Positions 11,795 through 22,240 of a stretch of DNA of 64,000 nt are shown one piece after another (the stretch's first letter is position 1; every line of letters starts with the position of its first letter). This stretch comes from Melanocharis versteri. Taxonomy: Eukaryota; Chordata; Aves; Passeriformes; Melanocharitidae. The stretch lies in assembly GCA_013397845.1 (NCBI GenBank), contig VZTG01003213.1, positions 186,330 through 250,329 of the forward strand, read 5' to 3'. A model generated the notes under the pieces. It ran no database searches and had not been told where the DNA came from. It saw only the letters and a program-made list of their open reading frames with translations. Position numbers and translations under genes: made by a program.

Positions 11795-12423
11795 TGTAAG
11801 GCTGATGTTGTTTCGGTGGACGGTCGGGACAGATGGTGATGAGAGATCTCTATAGCTTGGTTTTAGAGGATGAGGTTTATTGTTAAGGGTGTGGATGTAG
11901 GGGCCTTGCTCAGAGCTGCCAGCCACAGCTCGAAGCAGGCCAGAAAGGCAAGAGGGAGAGAAGCAAGAGAGAGAGCAGAAAAGAGTGCTAAGAAGTAAAG
12001 AAGAAGTGAGAAAAGAGTGAGAGATTCTCATTTGCAATACAATAAATCATCTTCTGTGCTGAATATTCTGATTTTCATCAACCAATCTAGTACAAGATAC
12101 AAATCCTGTATCATTTACATATAGCCTATAAGAATCATTGTATTACCATACTGTGCTACATTTTAAACCCTAAAAACCACTCTTTGGACCTTCTCTGCCA
12201 AGCTAGCAGGGTCTGCTCTGACCCTTGGACCTGTCTGCTAGCAGAAGGTATTTGTTCAGTAAAGGGGATTATCTTCAGCCAGCCACACCATTGTTTTCCA
12301 GTTGTTCAGTAACTGAGGCCTGGTATCTCAAAGCGTGCCTTCATTTCTATTTCACCTGTAGTTTCCATGTTCTCAGCATCTTTGGCCAGGCAATAAAACT
12401 TCCCTGTTTCATCTTCCCCAACA
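11795..12423 (-). mobile_element. Solo LTR of an endogenous retrovirus
   Basis: This 629-bp element is bounded by TG...CA termini (plus-strand ends TGTAAGG and CCCCAACA) and flanked by an identical 6-bp duplication GTGGGG. No gag, pol or env lies next to it, so it is a solo LTR left by LTR-LTR recombination. Read on the minus strand it starts TGTTGGGG and carries TATA-like sequence near 12,115-12,135. It then has a long pyrimidine-rich tract (complement of 11,940-12,010), an AATAAA signal at 11,881-11,876, and ends CTTACA about 80 bases later, a sensible U3-R-U5 order. A plus-strand AATAAA at 12,392 leaves a little doubt about orientation. The exact family was not determined. Confidence 0.85.
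11876..11881 (-). terminator. Putative LTR polyadenylation signal
   Basis: AATAAA on the minus strand lies about 80 bases before the LTR 3' terminus. That is where the R-region signal of a retroviral LTR would be, and it supports minus orientation of the element. Confidence 0.5.
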
Positions 12424-12429
12424 GTGGGG
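12424..12429. repeat. Target-site duplication, right copy
   Basis: This GTGGGG copy follows the LTR terminus CCAACA and matches 11,789-11,794 exactly. It fixes the outer LTR boundary to the base. Confidence 0.85.
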
Positions 12430-13048
12430 TAACAATGTGGCTACACCACATTTGGGCCAAATTTGCAGTGCTCGGGAAGGTGCAAAAATGCAGCATTTGG
12501 CAAGTTTTGGCTTGTCCCTGATGGTCAGTCCATGCACAGCATCACCCGCCAGGGCAGCCCTCAGGGAGCACGGGGACAGCACCTGCCCCACCAGCTGCGA
12601 CCCCAGTGTTTAAAATCCTCAGTTCTGACCAAAAATTATTCACTGCACCCCCCGTTTTCATAAGGCACCTGAAGCAGGTGCTGGTTGAGGCTGGGGTGGA
12701 AATGGACAGATCTCCATGGGTGGACAGAGCCTGGAAAAAGCCAAAGCTGGCATGAGAACACGGGAATTTGTCACCCAGAAGGGAGTTGCTGAGACAACTG
12801 CGGAATATCTCGCACTGTATTTTTCACACTAATGCCAGATGGCCAGGAATGGGATCCCCCACATTCTCCTCCCAGTCTGAGAAGACAAGAAAATAAACAA
12901 GGAAAATGTCTGTGCTGATGGCATCTGTTGGCTCCCTCAGAAGGTGAGTCACTGCTTTTGATTGCTGAAATAATTAGGATTTCTTTCTAATCAGATTCCC
13001 ATGTTAACCCTTCCCACGCCACAGATCCCAATCATCCTTTTAGTTCCT
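12430..13048. other. Unique spacer, nothing recognised
   Basis: This mixed-composition sequence lies between the LTR and the next CR1. Small frames on both strands overlap one another and show no domains. Confidence 0.4.
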
Positions 13049-13118
13049 GGCAGGGGCTTGGAACTGGATGATCTTTCAGGTCCCTCCCAACCCAAACCAT
13101 TCTGGGATTCTGTGATTT
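13049..13118 (+). mobile_element. CR1 LINE, short 3' tail
   Basis: The last 70 bases of a CR1: GGGGCTTGGAACTGGATGAT, then TCAGGTCCCTCCCAACCCAA, then CATTCTGGGATTCTGTGATT. The terminal ATTCTGTG word is the CR1 3' hallmark. Confidence 0.88.
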
Positions 13119-14164
13119 TGTGGAAAATGAGGCTTGGCAGCAACTCCAGGCAAGGGCATTTTACACCAGCTGGGCTCTTGGTGTGGAGCTGTGTGCTGCT
13201 GCCATCACCGACAGGAACATCCTGGGCGAGATCAAGACTCAGTTTCCTTCCAGCTACAGGACAAGAATGCAAGGAATTACAGGAGAAGAACCAGGGCCGA
13301 AATCTGGAAATATTTGGGTGTGGGGTGCTCTGCAGCAGGTTTTATTTTGGAGGTGTTTGACACATCCAGTCCATGCTCCTTGAGATCCCTGCGTTCCTGT
13401 ATGTGCACATACATTTATTTTTAAACTCTTACATGCAGCATTTCCTACCTGGCTGGTGCACCAGAGCAGTTTTTTTCCTTAGCAAATAAGGGAAATAGCT
13501 GGGTAAGTACAAATGGGTTCGTTAACAGCCTCGTTTGTCACAAAATTGCCAAGTAAATCTTCACACGACATCGGGCTGCGAGCGTTCGAGTCACATTTGG
13601 ACAGCAAAGCCCACTGCACACAGCTTTCACTGCAATATTTCTCTCAAGCACAGCCTGTCTCTCATGTTTTTTCTGAACATTGTTTAAAGAACTGATGAAA
13701 AGGCTGGAAACTTTTCAGACTTTCCTTTTCTTGGGTCTCTTCAGCTCAGTCTTTCATCACTCAGTCAATAAACAGAGGAGAAGGACTCTTCTGAACTGCA
13801 GTGGGAGCGAGGAGGAGAAAGAGAAATTAATGATATCACCAAATTGAAACTCTTTCAAGTTCCCTTTAATTGCAGAGGGCACAGGGAGCTCATTCAGTTT
13901 TAATTCTCTGATCTCTTGCTGTCCCCGAGGGACCAATCTGCCTCTCCTCCCACGCCGCACGAGATTTTCCCGGGCTGGGTGCTCCTTGCTCAGGGCTCCT
14001 GTGCCGTGCAGAGCCCTTCCCGCTGGGATTTTGGCAGTGGAGCAGCAGCCACAGCTGCCCTCTGTGCTGGGCACGCTGCCCCTGGGCACCACACGGGGCT
14101 GATCCTGCTCCTTCAGGCCCCTGGTGCCCGTTCGGTGCCTCCCCTGCCCACCTGTGGACTGGGA
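13119..14164. other. Unique spacer, nothing recognised
   Basis: GC-balanced sequence with overlapping plus frames at 13,001-13,424 that begin inside the adjacent CR1 tail and are therefore not genes. 13,400-13,560 is AT-richer. A 191-codon minus frame (13,757-14,332) takes its first third from the following CR1. Confidence 0.4.
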
Positions 14165-14330
14165 ATCACAGAATCCCGCAAGGATTTCAGTTGGGAGGAC
14201 TTTAAAACTTATCTCATCCCACCCCTGCCATGGCAGGGACACCTTCCACTGTCCCAGGTTGTTCCAAGCCCCATCCAGCCTGGCCTTGGGCACTGCCAGG
14301 GATCCAGGGGCAGCCACAGCTGCTCTGGAC
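14165..14330 (-). mobile_element. CR1 LINE 3' end
   Basis: Antisense CR1: on the plus strand it opens with the complement of the tail (ATCACAGAATCCCGCAAGG) and runs through CCCTGCCATGGCAGGGACAC and CAGCCTGGCCTTGGGCACTG to GCCACAGCTGCTCTGG. It is truncated there relative to the fuller copies. Confidence 0.9.
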
Positions 14331-15007
14331 AAGTGAGTGCCGCGTACCCAAACACTCCAAGGTTAAAAGAGAAAACAATAAAACCTCCAAGAATGTCCAA
14401 AAATTGCTGCTGTCTACCGAGGAGCTTCAGCTGAAGGCACCGAGCATTCCCTGGCTGTCTTTGTCTCATGGGAAATATCAGTGCAAGGGGCTGAAAACTG
14501 CTCAAAGAGCCATTCCCACCGTGGAAAAGCCTGAGGATTATCATCACAACAGGTCCCTGGGCAGAAACATGAAGCATAAAGCTTTAAATTCGAGTCACAC
14601 TGATAAGAATAACAAATAAAGAGACCAAATTCCCTTAAAAAATGGGATTACAGAGGCCATGGGGAAGAAATATTTTATAGGAAGTTAAAGAGAAGCTAAT
14701 CTGCTTTTATGTAATTTGTTTTCCTATTCTTCCCGAACTGGCTTGCTTTGGAGACAGCTGCTTTCAAGGTTTACAGCCGTGCATATGGTTGGGAGGGCTG
14801 GAATTGGCAGCCCTCGGCCTGACAGAATAATGGCTAACTGGAAAAATGGCTGGGTAGATAATTTACAGATGATACGACCACATCAAACCCGGGGAAACGC
14901 AACCCATTCATTTTTACAGCCTCCAGATTGCTGCCTGTTGTGATCCGTCCCTCCCGACGGCTCCCCCGCCACGCAGCCCTTCCCCTCCCCTCCCCTCCCT
15001 TCCCACG
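14331..15007. other. Unique spacer ending in a C-rich tract
   Basis: No repeat family or exon is recognised. 14,600-14,720 is AT-rich. A C/T-rich run (about 14,976-15,005, TTCCCCTCCCC repeated) directly abuts the 49-bp minisatellite and may have served as a slippage or breakage point. Confidence 0.45.
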
Positions 15008-16164
15008 GGGCAGGATCCCATGGAAATCCTCATTCCTGGAAGGTTGGACACGGACAGGGCAGGATCCCACGGAAATCCTCATTCTTGGAGGGTTCAACAC
15101 GGAAAGGGCAGGATCCCATGGAAATCCTCATTCCTGGAGGGTNNNNNNNNNNNNNNNNNNNNNNNNNNNNNNNNNNNNNNNNNNNNNNNNNNNNNNNNNN
15201 NNNNNNNNNNNNNNNNNNNNNNNNNNNNNNNNNNNNNNNNNNNNNNNNNNNNNNNNNNNNNNNNNNNNNNNNNNNNNNNNNNNNNNNNNNNNNNNNNNNN
15301 NNNNNNNNNNNNNNNNNNNNNNNNNNNNNNNNNNNNNNNNNNNNNNNNNNNNNNNNNNNNNNNNNNNNNNNNNNNNNNNNNNNNNNNNNNNNNNNNNNNN
15401 NNNNNNNNNNNNNNNNNNNNNNNNNNNNNNNNNNNNNNNNNNNNNNNNNNNNNNNNNNNNNNNNNNNNNNNNNNNNNNNNNNNNNNNNNNNNNNNNNNNN
15501 NNNNNNNNNNNNNNNNNNNNNNNNNNNNNNNNNNNNNNNNNNNNNNNNNNNNNNNNNNNNNNNNNNNNNNNNNNNNNNNNNNNNNNNNNNNNNNNNNNNN
15601 NNNNNNNNNNNNNNNNNNNNNNNNNNNNNNNNNNNNNNNNNNNNNNNNNNNNNNNNNNNNNNNNNNNNNNNNNNNNNNNNNNNNNNNNNNNNNNNNNNNN
15701 NNNCTGGAGATTTGGACATGGATGGGGCAGGATCCCTTGGAAATCCTAATCCTGGAGGGTTGGACAAGGACAGGGCAGGATCCCACGGAAATCCTAATCC
15801 TGGAGGGTTGGACAAGGACAGGGCAGGATCCCGTGGAAATCCTCATTCCTGGAGATTTGGACACAGACAGGGCAGGATCCCACGGAAATCCTCATTCCTG
15901 GAGGGTTGGACACGGACAGGGCAGGATCCCAGGGAAATCCTCATTCCTGGAGATTTGGACACAGACAGGGCAGGATCCCATGGAAATCCTCATTCCTGGA
16001 GGGTTGGACACAGACAGGGCAGGATCCCATGGAAATCCTCATTCCTGGAGGGTTGGACATGGACAGGGCAGGATCCCATGGAAATCCTCATTCCTGGGGA
16101 TTTGGGCATGGACAGGGCAGGATCCCATGGAAATCCTCACTCCTGGAGGGTTGGACACGGACGG
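15008..16164. repeat. 49-bp minisatellite with assembly gap
   Basis: The 49-bp unit contains GGGCAGGATCCCATGG, AAATCCTCATTCCTGGAG, and either GGTTGGACACGGACA or ATTTGGACACAGACA. About 2.8 copies are visible left of the gap (15,008-15,142) and 9.4 right of it (15,704-16,164). Two unit types alternate irregularly: GGAGGGTTGG and GGAGATTTGG. 49 is not a multiple of three, so frames read through each in turn without stops. The long plus and minus frames here are artefacts of the array. BamHI sites (GGATCC) recur every unit. Confidence 0.97.
15143..15703. other. Assembly gap (561 N)
   Basis: A run of 561 undetermined bases lies inside the 49-bp minisatellite. If sized correctly it would hold about 11.4 more units. 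The true array length is unknown. Confidence 0.99.
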
Positions 16165-19100
16165 GAGCCAAAGCACCACCAGGGCTCTGCACATCACAGC
16201 TCTGTCACACATCGCTTGTTCCTCTCCCAGCCTTCTGGGCTCCCAGCCCTGAGGGATTTCCTGGGATTTTTGTCTCAGATATCCAGCTCTCCAAGCTGTT
16301 CTTGCTCCAAAAGGAGCCAAACAGCCCTTGGTTTCCAGATTTCCCAGTGGTCTGGGTTTGAACCCAAACTACCTGAGATGAAGAAAGCACAAAACCAGCA
16401 ATGAAACAGAGCTTGGGAACACCAACAGTGTTTAACCTTCTGCAGATATTCCTGTCTTCCCGGCAGGAAAATGGTCTGGGAAAAGCTGCCTTTCAAAAAA
16501 TGAGTGCACTCACTTTTCTGAATGCACTGTGATTTTAAATCTGGGCAGAATTTCTTCGTGGTGTTTTTCTCCCTCAGTTTTTCTCAATGGGGGAAATGAC
16601 AGTAAAAAGGGAGAGTGAGAACTATAGAGTGCAGACATGGAATCTGGAAAAATGGGCTTTTTCTAAAGACTGGACATATTTCACTTTCAAGTAAATGGCT
16701 TTCTACAGAAATCTCCATTTATTGTCAACATACCAGTTGTTATTTTCTCCTTGGAAAAAAATAAAAGGGTTTTGTTAAGCCTTCTGTTCTTCCCACAGAA
16801 AACAGAGATGTGGCAAAGCCCAAGGACGCTGAGGTGATTCATGGTGTGGCACACATGGATGTCTCTGTTCATTCCTGGCATTACAGAGGAGGCTTCCTCG
16901 GAAATGCCCTGGAGATGGGCTGTAAAATCCATCCTGTGCGTTGAGAGCTGTTTGAGGAACAAATGGCAGCCCTGGCCTGAGGCTCACTCGTGTTCTGCCC
17001 CAGGGCCGAGGATTTGCTGAGGCTCCATTATCCCTGTGCCTGCTCCCTCTCACGCAGGGAATTCGGCAGGAACTGATGGGATCCTGATGGGATCCTGATG
17101 GAACATCTCCTCCCGGGTTGGAGAGGGTCCCAGCACTGCTGGAGCTGTGCTTGGATTGATCTCTCCAGCTGCAGAGTCCCATCCTGGGCTGGCACGGGAG
17201 GAGACGACTCCAGGGTTGCAGTGAGTGTAAAAAGAGCCGTGTCATTTCCCAGCCACCCTGCCAGGGCTTTCCTGGAGTGTAATCCAGAGCTTTGGAAGAG
17301 CTGCTGAGGGATGCTCGAGCTCTCCAGGCTGCTGGAGCTGTCCCTGAACGTGAGCTTTGTTGTCAGGATGGAGTGTGGAGCATTTTCAGGTCTCAGCTCG
17401 TGCACAGCGTGGCATTACCCTGAGTTCACAGCAGACTCTCTCTTTGCAGTTGGAGGTGAATGATTTGCTCGTCAGTGGTGCAGAAAGCTCTCACTGCTCC
17501 TGAAACATGAGGTGGCTTGGGCTTCTCCCTGGGATGGAAGCTGCCTGCTTCACCCCGTGCTCGACACACAGAGCACCTTCAAGGTGGCCCAGAGGATGTG
17601 GGATTAGGGAAATCTGCAGCTGTTGTAAGGAAAATATTCATCCCTTTTCCTTTTTTGTTGTTCTCACCTGCAGCACCACCAGCTGCAGCTGGGCCAGGCG
17701 TGGGGTTCAGAGGCAAACGAGGCCAGGCTGCTCTGCTCCAGCAGGGACAAATTTCAGATTTCCAGTTACTCTGTCCTGGTAGGGTTTCGCTGTACGAGGG
17801 TGGAATGAATATTCAGAATGGAAACAGCGTTGTTACAGTGAGGTACCTCCAGCCCCACCAGGGCAGGAAAGCATTGCCCAGATGTGGGCAGCTGTGTGGG
17901 CATGGAAATAGAGGGATTTTGGAGCCAGGGATTACTGTGGACAGGTTTTTTCTCTGTAAACAGGGGCAGTGCTGGGTGGAGACCTGAGACAAGTTTTGCA
18001 TCACACTGAACTCAGTGGGAGGAAACTATTTTATAGCAAAGACTGAAAATCCTGGTGGGAAAAGGTGTAGATGATGTCCCTAGAGCCTGGTGTCCATTCC
18101 CTGTGCCACTGATGTGTAGGGCCATGGTTTTGAGTTCCACTTCCTCTCTGTTTTCTCTGTTTAAACCACTGGGAACAAGGATTAACGTTTACTTTGAGAC
18201 TTTAATATTCAAGGATAGGTTAAGACAACAGCAGCCTGATGGTAGGCGACCATTAAATACCAAATGCTATCAAAACGTCCAGCAGCATCAAATCAAGCCC
18301 TAAATCCTAAAAGCTTTTTACTTTTCCCCCAATAATTACACCAAAGTACCACCTTTGGAGCCGTGTTGTTCTTTGTTCAGCAATAAATGAGCAATTCCTG
18401 GATACATCAGCTGGAGAAATCCCAGCTGGGGTAGTCCTGGCCCTCCCTTAGCCAAGCCCTGAGTGAAAGGCAGATTCTCGTGGCTGAATTACAGAGCCAC
18501 TGAACAAAATGGAAATGTTGATGTTCATTATTGATTTTATCCTTTGCTGCTCTGGAATGGTGCTAGTGGGAGCTGTTGTAATCAGATTACCTTAAAACTT
18601 ACTTACAGAATGAAGTGCTTAATTTATCCCTCCTTTTTCCTTTCCCAAAGCAATACAACGGGAAGGGATCAGCTGTGCTTCTTGTAGAGCAGCCCTTCTC
18701 TTTTTGGTTTTCTCGCTGTGTTTGTGTAATTCATTTTTTATCACTGTCAAAATCTTTTTTTAAAACATTTTGCATTTGTTATGTCTCCTCAAGCAATCGC
18801 TCATATTGGTTATGGAATAGAACAGGCAGTGATTGTTGGAGATATAACTGCAAAATGTTTCCAATTTCTGGGAATATCTATTGAAAACTACATTTACTAA
18901 ACATCCATCTCCAGCTCCCTGTGCTGTCAGGTCACAGCTCCGTGCCTCTACAGCCCGGATGTCTTTGGGATTCAAGTCAGCCAGGCTGATTCCAGTGTAA
19001 CTGAGGAGCTGGGAAGTGCTGCGTGTTGGGTGATATATCCTCTCGTAATCTGGGAGGTTAAATGGTTTTTCTGATTTGATTCTTTACTGCCTTCCCCATT

Positions 19101-19457
19101 TTGCATCAGATGAAATCGGCTGTGAAATGACAGCAAATCCAAGTGGCACATTTGTGTGCCCGCCCTCGGCTGGCTGAGTGACTGCAGCGAGCCCGGGAAA
19201 GAGGAATCGGGCTTTAATTGCCCCTCATTAGTCTTTTGCCAAGCGCAATATGAGTGGCAATTCCAGCGGGCGAAGTGTCTGAGAAATGCAGCCCCTGGCG
19301 TCACCCCAGGCTGGCCGTGGGGCTGGAAGAGGCTCTGGCTCAGGGCACCGAAGTGCCCAGTTCCTGCCAGGTCCCTGACCCAGCAGCTCAGCCTGGGAAA
19401 ATGCACCCTGCAAGCTTTGCCCCTTGGCTGGGCTCAGGGAGGATGGATGAGCTCAGT
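16165..19457. other. Unique 3.3-kb stretch, no gene
   Basis: No CR1 or LTR is seen. An 11-bp unit TGATGGGATCC is repeated 2.5 times at 17,074-17,102. 17,000-17,990 is GC-richer, with 125- to 156-codon frames on both strands (16,775-17,245 minus; 17,517-17,987 plus) lacking domains. 18,490-18,900 is AT-rich. 19,180-19,450 is GC-rich again. Confidence 0.4.
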
Positions 19458-19829
19458 CAGAGAATCCCAGAATTGTTGAGCTGGGAGAGACCCTAAAGCC
19501 CATCCAGTGCCACCCCTGCCATGGCAGGGACACCTTCCACCATCCCAGGCTGCTCCAAGCCCCATCCAGCCTGGCCTTGGGCACTGCCAGGGATCCAGGG
19601 GCAGCCACAGCTGCTCTGGGCACCCTGTGCCAGGGCCTCCCCACCCTCCCAGGGAACAATTCCTTCCCAATATCCCATCTAAACCAACTCTTTTCCACTG
19701 GGAAGCCATTCCCTGTGCCCTGTCACTCCATTCCTTGTCCCCAGTCCCTCTCCAGCTCTCCTGGAGCCACTTTAGGCCCTGGAAGGGGCTCTGAGGTCTC
19801 TCTGGATCCTTCTCCTCTCCAGGCTGAAG
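19458..19829 (-). mobile_element. CR1 LINE 3' end, longest copy in the window
   Basis: 372 bases of antisense CR1. It runs from the tail complement (AGAATCCCAGAATTGTTGAG) through the CCCTGCCATGGCAGGGACAC, CTGCCAGGGATCCAGGGGCA and CAATTCCTTCCCAATATCCC blocks. It extends into the upstream CTGGAGCCACTTTAGGCCC and CTCTCCAGGCTGAA sequence that most copies here lack. A 192-codon minus frame across it (19,434-20,012) is a translation of CR1 3' untranslated sequence, not a protein. Confidence 0.93.
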
Positions 19830-19950
19830 CACCTTGCTCTCACTGTGTTCCATGTTCACATTCATGTGGAATCTGGCTCTCCGTCCTCGTGAGCCCCTGG
19901 TGGCACCTGATCCTGAGCAAAGCACTGGGACCAGGCCATCTCCTTGCAGA

Positions 19951-20030
19951 AACACAGAATCATGGAATTGTTTAGGTTGGAAAAGATCTTTAAAATCACC
20001 AAGTCCCACCACAAGCCAGCACTGTTAGAA
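19951..20030 (-). mobile_element. CR1 LINE tail, second subfamily
   Basis: The pattern CACAGAATCATGGAATTG, TTTAGGTTGGAAAAGATCTT, AAAATCACCAAGTCC is the antisense tail of a CR1 subfamily distinct from its neighbour. It lies 120 bases away in the same orientation. The sharply different tail words argue for two insertions rather than one split copy. Confidence 0.85.
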
Positions 20031-20384
20031 CTGTTCTGCTGTCCTGGGATGATCAGCTTGTGACCCTGCCATGATCCACTCCCAGTGCCACTCGACAGGG
20101 GAACCTGCCTTTCAAAGGCACAGGACTTTTAATCCGTGGGGTTATCAAATTTAACCCTCTCCCTGCTGTGTCCTGCCTGCACTCCCTGCCATTCCCTGAT
20201 CCCAGCTCTTCCCACCATTCCTCCCCCCGACCACCACTTTGGAAGGAGGATGGAGGTTTTTGTGGCTTTAGCAGATGGCAGCAAATCTCGATACCTGCAT
20301 TTCACAGCCTGGCTCGTGGGGTTAGAGTGATGTATTTACTCCAGCACCTAAAGTCAATGAATTACATCCAGCCCTGCAAATGGT
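20031..20384. other. Unique spacer, nothing recognised
   Basis: Mixed composition with a C-rich patch at 20,160-20,240. No repeat or exon is recognised. Confidence 0.4.
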
Positions 20385-20800
20385 CATAAATATGATAGTC
20401 TGTGTGAGCTGAGGTAATTGCCTGCTTTATATATGTGTTTATCTTCCCTGCATTGCATACACAATGTGCATTATGTCAGGGAGATGACAAAGAGCAGCCA
20501 TAATGCTCCTCAACTGCATATTTCTTCCTGGTTTATGGCTGAGGCTCGGAGTTATCTTATGCAGAGTTGGCTGCAGCGGTTTAATATAAATTAACATACT
20601 TAGAAAATGTCAAGGAGCATTAATTGACAATTTCAGAGGCCTACCTTGCTAAATACCAGTTCAGTTCTGAAGCCTGTCTCTGCAAGCTTAATATATGGAA
20701 AATAATGCTTATTCATGAAAGGCTTATGTAACTTGGCATTAATTACGTGGCAGCGAGTGCTGGCTGTCACAGATGGTCTCTCTATAAAACCAGGTGCCAA
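20385..20800. promoter_or_regulatory. Candidate conserved non-coding element
   Basis: About 400 bases of AT-rich, repeat-free sequence with no simple-sequence bias. It contains ordered words typical of vertebrate ultraconserved enhancers: GGTAATTGCCTGC, TTTATATATGTG, AATGTGCATTATG, TAATATAAATTAAC and AGGAGCATTAATTG. No long frame spans it. The composition contrasts with the GC-rich CR1-bearing flanks. This is inference from appearance, and cross-species alignment would decide it. Confidence 0.35.
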
Positions 20801-22080
20801 AAATAAAGTTTCAAGCCCCACGAGGGAGCTTCAGGGCTGGGTACTCAGCACTTTGGAAAACCAGGGCACATCATCTTGTGTGGAAATACCGGCTTACTAA
20901 CCTAATTCTGGACCCACTTTTGGCAGAGATTTGGCCTACATAAAAATATTTCACGTCAGCACCTTCTCCTGCACCTCGAACGAGGGGATCCAAGGCAGGA
21001 ACCTGCTGTGCCCTCAGCCCAGCACTCCCCTACCCCATCCCACCTGGAAAACGGAGATGACACTGAATATTCCCGTTGATAAAAGGGGGAACAAACGGAG
21101 GTTTTTATCTGAACAATTAGGACAGTGTTGGTGGTTGCTTTGCCTGCCCTCCAGGCAGAGCCGTGGCACAGCTGGGAGCAGCTGGTTGGTGTGGAGGTGC
21201 TCAGCTGAATGCTAATTGTTGATTAATATAGCCCTGGGTTATAAAAACCCAGTTTCCCTCTATTTTTCTTTCCCATGCACCAGGAAGGTGCTGCTGTCTC
21301 CCCAAGGTTTCCTGCTCCTCATTCCAGCTGGGAGCATGGCCAGCTCCACAGCTCCTGGGAACTTCCCTGCCTCCCTAAACAAAGTTAAGCAAGGCTGAAA
21401 GATGAGATTTGAAGGCATTTATTGATTTTGCTTTAATATTCTGTCATTTCTTTCCCATCAATACTCTATTTGCTTTATGCAGTGCCCTGTGGTGTAAGCG
21501 TGTTCCCAGGAAAGGATGCACATAACGTTATCTCAAATGCGAGTGTATGGATATCAAATGAAAGCTGGCCTGTAAATCACTGAAAATCAGGAGTGGAAAC
21601 ACCACCCAGGCAGCTGCACTCTGAGCCATCCCTGCTCTGTCCCCGAGCTGCAGTGGGAAGGGCAGCCCTGCCTGAGCACGGAGGGCTGGGTCTCCTTGCC
21701 ATCGCTGGATGCTGCAGTGTTTGGGGGCCCAGAGCTCTGCAGTGATGGGTTTCTATGGCAACTGGCTGGTGAAGCCAGGGCTGGGGGGGACCTGCCCTGT
21801 GCCCCCAGCTTTTACCTAGTTGGGGTTTCTTTTTTTGCCAAATAGACCCTTCTTTCATTATCTCCCTCTTTTTTTCGCACTGTTGCTGTTGCAATAGTTC
21901 CTGTGGTCCCTAAGTTAAGTCCTCCCCTGAGATCAGGGCAAAACCGAGCCTAGAAATGCTCTCCAGGACTGACAGCAAGTGTTTATTGCCCTGACCCCCC
22001 TGCCCTCCTCTCCCTGCCTGCTTTCCCATCCCCTGCTCCTCCCATCCCGGGGATCTGTGGGGATACAACCTCTCCCTTCA
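20801..22080. other. Unique stretch, nothing recognised
   Basis: Alternates between AT-rich parts (20,930-21,130 and 21,400-21,580) and GC-rich parts (21,140-21,400 and 21,600-21,830). Short frames carry no domain. Confidence 0.4.
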
Positions 22081-22240
22081 AATCCCAGAACGGGTCGGGT
22101 TGGGAGGACCTTAAAGCCCATCCAGTGCCACTCCTGCCATGGCAGGGACACCTTCCACTGTCCCAGGCTGCTCCCAGCCCTGTCCAGCCTGGCCTTGGGC
22201 ACTGCCAGCCCATTCCAGTGCCTGATCACCCCTGTGGTGA
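22081..22240 (-). mobile_element. CR1 LINE with internal deletion
   Basis: Antisense CR1 that reads normally through GGCCTTGGGCACTGCCAG and then jumps to CCCATTCCAGTGCCTGATCACC, which resembles CR1 sequence from further upstream. The GGGATCCAGGGGCAGCC to GGGCACCCTG part found in sister copies is missing, so this copy has an internal deletion or is a chimera of two subfamilies. Confidence 0.82.

Noticed and set aside
12390..12423. Plus-strand orientation of the solo LTR using AATAAA at 12,392
   Set aside because: It would leave only about 27 bases for the rest of R and U5. The minus-strand signal leaves about 80 and fits the pyrimidine-rich, signal, U5 order better, though not conclusively.
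14928..16404. Frames of 256-439 codons across the 49-bp array
   Set aside because: Most of each frame is undetermined bases inside the gap, and the rest is a stop-free 49-bp unit read in rotating frames.
19434..20012. 192-codon minus frame resembling many other frames in the window
   Set aside because: The recurring peptides (PCHGRGGTGW, LPWQGHLPLSQ types) are translations of CR1 3' untranslated sequence on either strand, seen at every CR1 copy.
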